Source: Anoplolepis gracilipes (lineage: Eukaryota; Arthropoda; Insecta; Hymenoptera; Formicidae). Taken from it: a DNA stretch of 64,000 bases. Shown here in pieces: positions 56,775 through 64,000 of this stretch. A program made the translations under genes and the position numbers. Below the pieces are notes generated by a model, which worked only from the letters and a program-made list of their open reading frames with translations, was not told the origin of the DNA and did not search any database. The stretch is from NCBI RefSeq assembly GCF_047496725.1, contig NW_027328667.1, positions 1,892,001 through 1,956,000 of the forward strand, written 5' to 3'. Numbering within the stretch: the first letter of the stretch is position 1; each line of letters starts with the position of its first letter.

Positions 56775-59090
56775 GTGTTAAAGGTGTACATGTTGAGGAT
56801 TTTAATCCTCAAGATCTTAAAGATACATCAGAATTATTTAGATTATTTCAATTCTGAAGACACTCTGTTACATTTTAAAACTGGCACTGAAATTGCAACG
56901 TCTTCTTCAATCGAATCGCTTTTTGCTGAATATAAGACACGAGTTTTCAAAGGATGCATACCGATGAGGGTCGATAAATTTGTAGCCAGTCTTCTGGATT
57001 ATCTCGACGGCAGATTATGTTTGGATAATGCTGCAAATACTTTTTCTGCAGAACAAGAATGCAAAACATCCCCGAAATAATGATCGACACAAATAAATTG
57101 TAAATCTGAGGATGATAAATATTCCGACTTTTCCAGTAAGTCGCATTTTAATTCAACATCGATTTCTAACATTAATGATAACACTATTGCAAACAGCGTA
57201 AATTCTATTAGAGAGTGGATATAATTTGCCCATGTTCGAAATGGCCACGATTAAATTTGACCACATTCGAAACAGCCACGTTCGAAACGACCATGTTCGG
57301 AATGACCACGGAAAATATTGCATGGAGTTCAATTTTCCCACGTCCAAAATGGTCATGTTCGAAATGACCACGTTCGGAATGGCCACGGGAAATATTGAAT
57401 GAAGTTCGATTCGACTACGTTCGTAATGGCCACGTTCGAAACGGACACGTTCGAAATAATCACGTTTAGAATAACCTAACCACGTTCGAAATGGCCACGT
57501 TCGAAATGACCACAAAAAATATTGCACAAAGTTCGATTTGGTCACGTTCGAAATAGCCACGTTCGAAGTGACCACGGTCCTGATTGACTACGTTAATATT
57601 AACCACAATAATATTGACCACGGTCCCAATTGACCACGTAAATATTGACCACACATACACACACACGAGGGGAGGTGCAAGGGGGGCCTCCGGCCCTCTC
57701 TCTCTCCTACACCCACCCCGCCCACCTCGCTTCGCGTAGAAAGTTGCAACCCATGTGAACTTTGCTTTGTCTTGCAACGTACATTGCACGTACGTCAATA
57801 TTAACGTGATCAATCGGGACTGTCGCCATTTCGAACGTGGCTATTCCGAACGTGACCATTTCGAACGTGGCCGTTTCAAACGTGGCCATCACGAACGTGA
57901 TCAAATCAAATTTTATTCAATATTTCCTGTGGCCATTTCGAACATGACCATTTTGGACATGGCCATTCCAAATGTGGCCGTTCCGAACGTGACCGTTTCG
58001 AACGTGGCCGTTTCGAACGTGGCCGTTTCGAACGTGGCCAAATCGGACGTGTCCATTTTGAACGTGGGTAAATTGAACTCCGTGCAATATTTTCCGTGGT
58101 CATGCCGAATGTGGTCGTTTCGAACGTGATCAAATTTAACCGTGGCCATTTCGGACGCTCCTATTACAGACAGTTTTTACGATATACAAAAGAATCATTC
58201 AGAAGCATCGATATGCTCCATTTCTGACGACACTGTAATCCATTAAATTTTTAAGAAAATTGGAGGGGTTTAAAAAACAAAGATAAATTTACCAACATTA
58301 AAAAAATCATACTTGAACAAATGTCCCGAGTGGGAAAGTATCGAATCAACAGATTTTTATCCCAATAATGAAAAATGGTAATTTATGCCAGCCAGTTAAA
58401 TTACAAAGACACTATAATGATACAAAATACATACGCTTTTAACTCTCTTTTACATATAACTGCACACATGATAGGTGTCATACAGAGTACAAACGTATTG
58501 TACAAGATATGGATGATTCTTTCATGCAGTTAGCAACAAAAATTGTATTTAAAGGAAAAATAACTAAAAACGAGTACACTGAAAGAGCATCCATCCTCAA
58601 TAATTTGTTATTATTCCAACAAACAAAGTACACTAGACATTTCCAATCGTTAGACGCTATGTGTAACGCTGCTCACCTAGCCGAATATACTTTCGCCTCG
58701 TAACCCAGTCTTTGCAGAAGCAAAAAATGGGAAATTTGTAATTACTCCAATGAGAGAAACTTCGCGACTATAAGTATTAACGTGGATGTCTTATTACATA
58801 AAGGGCTTGAAGATATCCAAGATGCCATTGATGACGTAATTATGTCGAAACAAACTTGCATAAAATATAATAATTCATGCTACATTGCAGAAAGATATGG
58901 TCCGCAGATTATAATAGATACAAGTATTTTAATAGACAAAAATTATTTAAAAAATATAGAATTAGAACCTAAAAGCTATAGTTTACATAGTATTGCAAAA
59001 AACATTATAATACGTGATAACAAATACGCATTGAGAGGAGTCGTCAATTACATAAATCATGCACAACATTACAGTTTTATTATTTACTAA
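56775..59090 (+). pseudogene. Second MULE-like gene: end of transposase and USP-like peptidase tail, interrupted
   Basis: 56860-57050: TGTEIATSSSIESLFAEYKTRVF and RVDKFVASLLDYLDGRL, equivalent to TSSYVENYFNYLRN in the 16.8-kb copy and likely holding the catalytic Glu. A foldback element then interrupts it (57235-58155). Beyond, 58509-58703 encodes MQLATKIVFKGKITKNEY and ERASILNNLLLFQQ, and 58782-59090 encodes LLHKGLEDIQDAIDDVI, KQTCIKYNNSCYIAERYGPQ, IIIRDNKYALRGVVNYI and HYSFIIY. The last pieces resemble the His-box half of ubiquitin-specific proteases (YxLxGVVxx...GHYxAY). Several stops. The combination suggests a transposase with a peptidase domain; the peptidase call is moderate. Confidence 0.5.
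57235..58155. mobile_element. Foldback element made of short tandem repeats
   Basis: Left arm 57235-57655: tandem units TTCGAAATGGCCACG, TTCGAAATGACCACG. Right arm 57780-58155: the inverse, CGTGGCCATTTCGAA. Larger blocks also pair, for example AATATTGCATGGAGTTCAAT (57316 on) with its inverse ATTGAACTCCGTGCAATATT (about 58072). The unique centre (about 57660-57770) is GC-rich with ACACACACGAGGGG and GGCCTCCGGCCCTC. About 920 bp. It interrupts the MULE-like gene. No transposase. Confidence 0.85.
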
Positions 59091-59240
59091 TGTCTCGTAG
59101 TATGAATATGACAACTTAAAATTAAAGAGAACACAAGTGTCTTCAACGAAATATATGATAGTGCCACACGTGTTAATATATGCACAAATAAAATAAAATA
59201 CAGCTAATTTTATTTTTTATTTATCTCTTTTATTTTTTAG

Positions 59241-59243
59241 ATA

Positions 59244-59295
<52 letters not shown>
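59241..59295. repeat. (TA)n microsatellite at the left edge of provirus copy 2
   Basis: About 50 bp of TA. Identity with copy 1 starts directly after it (ATTCATTCATGTAAATTT, 59295 and 1768). Confidence 0.9.
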
Positions 59296-59299
<4 letters not shown>

Positions 59300-59338
59300 T
59301 TCATGTAAATTTATGTATATTTTTATTATGTTATATGT

Positions 59339-60294
59339 TTATAATAAATTATTTTTATGTATCCAAGAGTTGTGCGATTTATCAAGTCCCAGCCATTTCA
59401 CAAAAACTTCATCGCCTTTTTTGCGTATCACCTTTTCCACGAGATACACGTCGGGATTAGCAACACGTTGTAGTTCGTATTCGTAGAATCCTCCGGCTAC
59501 TGGATTTCTGCGCGAATCTTCGAGTAGATATGTCGCGGGATTAGTATTTTGTATTTTGACAATTTTAAACACTTCGGCTGACCAATTTGGTGTGTAATCT
59601 TTATCAAAAATGGTCTTGAATTTACTCACACGTATTGAATCACCCACTTTGAATCTCGCTGGAGCAGCAATTTTTACATTGTTGTATACTGTATTTAAAA
59701 GTCTATCAGCGATTGTTGGAGTGACATCGATAGGTCTCATATTGATAGTGCGATGTTTTCGCGCGTTATATTCTGCAACGAGTTGGGATAAAACGTCGAT
59801 CCACTTGTAATTACCATTTAGCGTAAACAATTTCCACATATTATTCTTTAAAGTGCGGTTGAATCGTTTCACGATCGAGGCTTTCATGATGGAATACGTT
59901 GAATAATGATTAATGTTATGTTTCTTCATGAGTTTTTGCACATTTGCATTATAAAATTCCTTTCCTCTGTCTGTTTGAAAATTTTTCGGACATCTTCCAC
60001 CATCTCGAATTAGTTTCGCAATCGTTTCAGACATTTTGTTTCCGCTCTTACTTTTGAGCAATATGGCCCACGCATACTTGCTCAACACATCGATAACAGT
60101 AAGTATGTAATTGAAACCTTTGTTGACTCGTGCATAAAGACGCATCTCAACCAGGTCTGCCTGCCACAGATCATCGAATCCGCGTACTATGACGCGTCTA
60201 CGCAGAAAATTTTTTCTCGCCGGAGCGTGCAATTCTTCCACGAGTTTCGCTTTTCAGAGTTGTTTTTCTTTTGTTGTATATTTGATCGTGGCAT
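59339..60294 (-). pseudogene. Retroviral-type integrase with chromodomain, provirus copy 2
   Basis: Open for 300 codons from 60241, but the conserved start (MPRSN, 60294) is out of frame because one base is lost in GAAAAGCGA-A-CTCGTGG compared with copy 1. Core: LWQADLVEM (Asp 29 of the open frame), FQTDRGKEF (Asp 91). The catalytic Glu position reads Lys (VKRFNRT, residue 125) where copy 1 has Glu (GAA to AAA). The chromodomain-like C-terminus is complete: YLVEKVIRKKGDEVFVKWLG, SHNSWIHKNNLL, stop at 59339. Chromodomains on integrases are thought to guide insertion to marked chromatin. Fold preserved, activity lost. Confidence 0.9.
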
Positions 60295-60329
60295 ATTTCA
60301 TAATAATGTAAAAGTTCATGTATAATTTT

Positions 60330-60686
60330 TTATGTATCTTTTCCTGAGTCGGATGTAGTTTGCACATGTGTCTGAAGCATTTTCGGCATTTCATGCATCA
60401 TTATCTGAAGCGTTTGCACGCGCGTTTCGAGCGCAATAATTGTTTCCTCAATTTCTTTCTGTCTATTCCTCAAAATTTCAACACTCATTTCAACGTACCG
60501 TTTGTTAGCAGCATCGTTGTCATCTTCCGGTTGCGCTACACATCGTATCTTGCGCAACCTTGCGTCAAAACCGGCGCTAATCAGACACAGAGTGTTATCT
60601 CGCACATACGTTCTTAGTAATCCGTTCCATTCATAGTATGCATTATTCGACGTACCGAGCGATACTCCAAATTTATTAATTGACAT
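60330..60686 (-). CDS. Short coiled-coil, fibre-like protein of the Polinton-like element, copy 2
   Basis: Intact 118-residue ORF, 36 bp beyond the integrase start on the same strand; partner of 2803-3156 with about 90% identical residues. Keeps PEDDNDAANKRYVE and the C-terminal coiled coil (EIEETIIALETRVQTLQIMM). With copy 1 it is the one gene of the minus-strand block that is open in both copies. Confidence 0.7.
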   Translation of the reverse strand: MSINKFGVSLGTSNNAYYEWNGLLRTYVRDNTLCLISAGFDARLRKIRCVAQPEDDNDAANKRYVEMSVEILRNRQKEIEETIIALETRVQTLQIMMHEMPKMLQTHVQTTSDSGKDT

Positions 60687-60732
60687 TTCAATACGAAATG
60701 TTTTGACAGAATGACTAGTATCGTCAACATGT

Positions 60733-61813
60733 TTAATTTATAATAAGACCTGCCTCGCAAAACTCTTGGATAATTGACATAATTTCATTGCCATGAGCAT
60801 TGTTAGCTGCTCGACGTGAAGCTTCCAGCAGCCGCAAACGATCTACCAATTCGTTGGGATCGTTTCAATGCACGTATTCAATATTATTCTCACTCAGTGT
60901 CATAGTGCGTGGTAGGTTTATACCTTTTCCAATTTTTCTCTTGATAGGAAATAATGAAGCGATTATATATTTATATTTGTATCCTTTGTTACCTAATACT
61001 GGATTATGCACACTGCTATCACGTCTATGCGCGTTTGTCGCCAGTAATATACTTTTATATTTATGCATATCGTTCTCTGTATATACAGCATCGTCGGGAA
61101 TTCTCTTGAAAATTAATTCGTAGAGACCCGGCGTCCCCGCATATTTTACTCCATTGATAATTATATTATCATTCTTATCCATTTCGAAATGTTTATCGCC
61201 GAGTATCATTCCTTTGTCGGAAAATTTAACACCATATACGTAATCCATCTCGTTATTTACATCTTGACCCAAAATTGCTCCGATATATCTTTGTCCGAGC
61301 AAAACAAGATGTTCTCACAACATTCTGACTCTCGGATGTTTGTAATTGACGTTGAACCGACGTCACAACCGTTTCGGGTGTGGTCTCAAAAATTTCTTCG
61401 ATGGAAGGAGACAAGATTATTTGAGGTTGTTGTACAGCTTTTATCGGAGTCGATTGTCTCATTCGCTTTGATTGATTTGGTGTAGAAGTTATCAATGAAT
61501 CGTTTGATCGTTTTTGTCCTCCATTTGATTTTTTTTCATAAGTCAGTGTTTGATCGTTTCTGCTTTATGCTCTCTTCTTCTTCTCTGGGTATACCAAACG
61601 ACTCCACTTTCGATGCATCAGATTCTACATCGATGGTATTCTCAATAATTTGTTTTAGAGGTTCAGTGATCGACTTAAAATGTTTCCAAAGCGACGTCTT
61701 CCTCAATTTTACCAGTTTTTAAAGAGTGATATTTTTTGCAAATTGATTCGCTCGTTTTTGCAATCTCTCACAATCTTTTCACGTTCATCATCAGCATCAT
61801 TGTTGTTTATCAT
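60733..61813 (-). pseudogene. DUF8207-like protein of the Polinton-like element, copy 2
   Basis: Homologue of 3203-4282. The conserved domain reads on from LGQRYIGAILGQDVNNEMDY to NLPRTMTLSENNIEYVH (61302-60865), where TGG has become TGA; the right frame then continues with NDPNELVDRLRLLEASRRA to TAA 60733-60735. Further breaks: a two-base loss near 61320 and several indels in the N-terminal third (61500-61813). Copy 1 has a stop where this copy has Gln after AILG, so the lesions are independent. Confidence 0.75.
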
Positions 61814-61865
61814 GATGGATATTTTGTAGACGTTGTTAGATTGATGTGTCGACAGCGACTAACCT

Positions 61866-62541
61866 CTACGGTATTGCAAATTCATTAAATCCTTTTCTAT
61901 ATCGTCCATTGGTCAGCGAGCTGTCTTTATCAATAACTACGAATCCATACTTGTGCTGCCAGCATTTCTGGCATAATGCGTGAAAATCGTCGTATGACAT
62001 GTCAGTATTTACATGATCGTTGTACACATGTTTCAGGTTTGTACTATTCTGTTGAAATAAAATCAACAGATTCGCATTGTCGCGTATAAGATGCTTGGAT
62101 ATCTTGGCATACGTTTGACAAAGATAGAAACAGTCGACGCTCGAGTGTCGACCCATTGCAAAGTACTCTCTTATCGTATCTTGTTTATCGCACGCCACGT
62201 CATCAAAGATAAAAATGGAATTCGGAAGCGCCTCGCTTAGAGCAACGACTTCACTATTATTAGAAAATGTGGAATAACCAATTTCATCTATCGGTGTCAA
62301 TAAATATTGATTTTTCGGTTGTTGAAGCGATTTTGAATAACAGGTTCTCAAAGCGAACACCGTACGAACTTTCAATTAGACTTATCAATACATTAGTCTT
62401 ACCACAATTTGAAGGACCGCAAATAATACCTCGTATAGTAATTGGTAACATGTTTCCATGCTTGCGTATTTCTTTTTCAAGCATTAGTCTATTATCAAAG
62501 TTTATAACTTTGATTATCGTCGCTTGCCGCACAAACCGCAT
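61866..62541 (-). pseudogene. A32/FtsK-like packaging ATPase, provirus copy 2
   Basis: P-loop ATPase that would pump DNA into the capsid. Piece 62541-62284: MRFVRQATIIKVINFDNR, then Walker A GPSNCGKTN (residues 42-50), LISLIESSYGVRFENL. Frameshift around 62340. Piece 62375-61866: Walker B SIFIFDDVACDKQD, CFYLCQTYAKISKHLIRDN (sensor-like Gln), LILFQQNSTNLKHVY, CQKCWQHKYGFVVIDKD, ending NEFAIP. Complete apart from the frameshift; copy 1 keeps only the C-terminus. Divergently transcribed from the small ORF at 62556, with only 14 bp between. Confidence 0.88.
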
Positions 62542-62555
62542 TTTGAGAATGAGTC

Positions 62556-62873
62556 ATGAGACCTATTTATAGATGTGCATCGAATCGAAATCGCTCAGTA
62601 TTGAAAATGTTTTTTCATCTGTCGGACGACAGTCATATTTTCGAGCTTACCTCTGAACAGTTGCAATATATACCAAAGATTATTTTATTGAGACAGTTTA
62701 GCCGCTACGTGGAACGTCTGTGGGACAAACTTCCCGAACATATAAAGGCTGATTCTGAAGTACAATGATATCGTAGATGTTTGCGACATTATAATTTACC
62801 GTGGCAGCAAACACATATCGACGGTCCAGCACCATTTATTAAAGACTGCTACGAATGTCAGCGAGAATTATAA
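62556..62873 (+). pseudogene. Small ORF with one in-frame TGA, upstream of the PLA2-adenain gene
   Basis: ATG at 62556 gives 70 codons (FFHLSDDSHIFELTSEQLQY, RQFSRYVERLWDKLPEHIKAD) to TGA at 62766-62768. The same frame continues with YRRCLRHYNLPWQQTHIDGPAPF and DCYECQREL to TAA 62871-62873, overlapping the next start by 19 bp, so the intact gene was about 105 residues. The C-x14-30-CxxC spacing could be a small zinc site. Family not recognised; the position suggests an early part of the late transcription unit. Confidence 0.55.
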
Positions 62874-63871
62874 GAGGTAGTGGTCTATTGAATCGTGCGA
62901 TAAACGCGCTTCCTATCGAATTACATATTCCTGGATATCAGTTTTGCGGACCGGGAAGTCGTTTAAAAGAAAAATTGGCTAGAGGCGATCGAGGTATCAA
63001 TCCATTGGACGCTGCGTGTCGCGACCACGATATAGCTTACTCGCGAAGCAACGACCTCGGCGAACGACACGTTGCGGATCGTATACTAGCTGTGAAGGCG
63101 CGGGAACGTATTACCGCGAGGGATTCGACTCTTGGTGAAAGAGCGGCTGCTACGGCTGTTTGGACGGCCATGAAGGCAAAAACGAAATTTGGTATGGGAA
63201 TGAAGATGAAAAAATCATTCAAAAAGAAAAAAATGTTGAAAAAACGAATACTTCCAATAGCAAAGCGTGGTGGTATTTTACCGATTTTACCATTGTTGGG
63301 AGTAGTCGGTTCTTTGGCTGGTGGAGCAGCGGGAATCGCAAAGGCTGTAAACGATAGCAAGGCCGCGCAACGCCAATTCGAAGAAATGCAACGTCACAAT
63401 CGTGCTATGGAAGGTCGTGGACTTTATCTCGCTCCGTACAAGCGTGGACGGGGGTTCTCAACGACTGCTAAGAAAAAAAACGTTAAAAAAACGTTAAAAA
63501 TGCCTGCGGGTGTAACAACTAACGTACAATTGGAACAACTTATAAGACGTATGCGCATTCCTTTCTTTAGAGGTGTTTTCATGCGCAATAATTTACCGAT
63601 AAGCGGCGTGCGACGAAACGAGAGCTACATTGTCAATTTAGACGACGTTGAGGGTCCTGGTACTCATTGGGTAGCATATGCAAAGAGGGGAGATAATGTT
63701 GTGTATTTTGACAGTTTTGGAAATCTTCAACCGCCCGAAGAATTGGTGCAATATTTTGGACAGAATGTAACAAAAATTGAATACAATCATGCGTCTTATC
63801 AAAATTATAATCAGAGTATTTGCGGACAATTGTGTCTACAATTTCTTCAAACGATTAAATTTAAAGCCTAA
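62855..63871 (+). CDS. Phospholipase A2-like domain fused to adenain-like cysteine protease
   Basis: Intact 338-residue ORF. Residues 24-110: parvovirus VP1-type PLA2 domain with the calcium loop YQFCGPG (28-34) and catalytic CRDHDIAYS (H58-D59). Residues 111-135 are basic (KKSFKKKKMLKKR), nuclear-signal-like. Residues 139-165 are hydrophobic and Gly/Ala-rich (ILPILPLLGVVGSLAGGAAG), a possible membrane-active helix. Residues 225-338: adenovirus-protease fold with H271 (GTHWVAY), D286 (VYFDSFG) and C323 (QSICGQLCLQF), the His-Asp-Cys order of adenain. Between them, MEGRG (185-189) fits the adenain target M/I/L-x-G-x-G. Expected roles: endosome escape and capsid maturation. All catalytic residues are present. 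Confidence 0.85.
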   Translation: MSARIIRGSGLLNRAINALPIELHIPGYQFCGPGSRLKEKLARGDRGINPLDAACRDHDIAYSRSNDLGERHVADRILAVKARERITARDSTLGERAAATAVWTAMKAKTKFGMGMKMKKSFKKKKMLKKRILPIAKRGGILPILPLLGVVGSLAGGAAGIAKAVNDSKAAQRQFEEMQRHNRAMEGRGLYLAPYKRGRGFSTTAKKKNVKKTLKMPAGVTTNVQLEQLIRRMRIPFFRGVFMRNNLPISGVRRNESYIVNLDDVEGPGTHWVAYAKRGDNVVYFDSFGNLQPPEELVQYFGQNVTKIEYNHASYQNYNQSICGQLCLQFLQTIKFKA

Positions 63872-63900
63872 CATTCTACTGTCGTGACTCAGTATTCGAC

Positions 63901-64000
63901 ATGTCACTGACACTTACGTTGACTGGTAAGAGTAGCATTCTTGCCGTAAGCTACTTTCCAGCCATAGATTTGAACGATGATGATTACGAACTTGGTTTAA
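63901..64000 (+). CDS. 5' end of a further virion gene, probable minor capsid protein, runs off the window
   Basis: ATG at 63901, 29 bp after the previous stop, same strand; 33 codons open to the window edge (MSLTLTLTGKSSILAVSYFP, then AIDLNDDDYELGL). It resembles the N-terminus of a conserved protein found next to the capsid gene in insect Polinton-like elements, which I would place as a penton-like or minor capsid jelly roll. Too short for certainty. Confidence 0.55.
   Translation, partial: MSLTLTLTGKSSILAVSYFPAIDLNDDDYELGL

Noticed and set aside
57235..58155. CRISPR-like or satellite array
   Set aside because: Inverted arrangement and lack of unique spacers fit a foldback element.

Overview
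The window looks like a transposon graveyard from an insect nuclear genome, probably a hymenopteran such as an ant (inferred from element types: Polinton-like endogenous viruses, GIY-YIG Penelope-like elements, purine-rich LINEs, an env-bearing Ty3 element with a baculovirus-F-like Env, metazoan CACTA). It is AT-rich with many microsatellites. I see no bacterial features, no tRNA or rRNA gene, no CRISPR array, and no convincing conserved host gene.

Layout. 1-6.2 kb: decayed Polinton/Maverick-like (adintovirus-like) provirus, copy 1: polB, integrase, coiled-coil protein, DUF8207-like protein, ATPase remnant, double-jelly-roll capsid protein and one more late gene. 6.4-8.8 kb: minisatellite, a small predicted four-exon gene, simple repeats. 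8.9-16 kb: a MITE, two head-to-head Penelope-like elements (PLE) and a broken Copia fragment. 16.8-23.2 kb: a MULE-like transposase with a peptidase-like tail, interrupted by a 2.9-kb purine-rich retroposon. 23.2-30 kb: 5'-truncated errantivirus-like Ty3 element (gag, pol, env, 3' LTR). 30-34 kb: mariner-like transposase remnant, MITE, PLE relic. 34.6-38.6 kb: truncated LINE abutting a third PLE. 40.5-43.9 kb: TG microsatellite, mariner-like transposase, Ty3 integrase tail with a 3' LTR. 45.1-54.6 kb: an almost complete 9.5-kb CACTA-type (CMC) transposon with its transposase and a seven-exon accessory gene, terminal repeats and a TG target duplication. 54.6-59.1 kb: complete TIR MITE, CA-rich sequence, transposase fragments, a 0.9-kb foldback element inside a second MULE/peptidase gene. 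59.2-64 kb: provirus copy 2, which continues past the window.

The two provirus copies complement each other. Combined order is polB(+), then on the minus strand integrase, coiled-coil protein, DUF8207-like protein and packaging ATPase, then on the plus strand a small ORF, the phospholipase A2/adenain protein, a further (probably minor capsid) gene, double-jelly-roll capsid and a late gene. This is the logic of a virus-like element: protein-primed replication, integration, DNA packaging, capsid and maturation. Almost all these genes are broken.

The items most worth following are the PLA2-adenain fusion with an internal adenain-type cleavage motif, the CACTA element with its reconstructable SAM-like accessory gene, the MULE family with a ubiquitin-protease-like tail, the foldback array, the unknown four-exon gene, and hammerhead-like motifs behind two PLEs. 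No database search was possible; family names rest on motif recognition.
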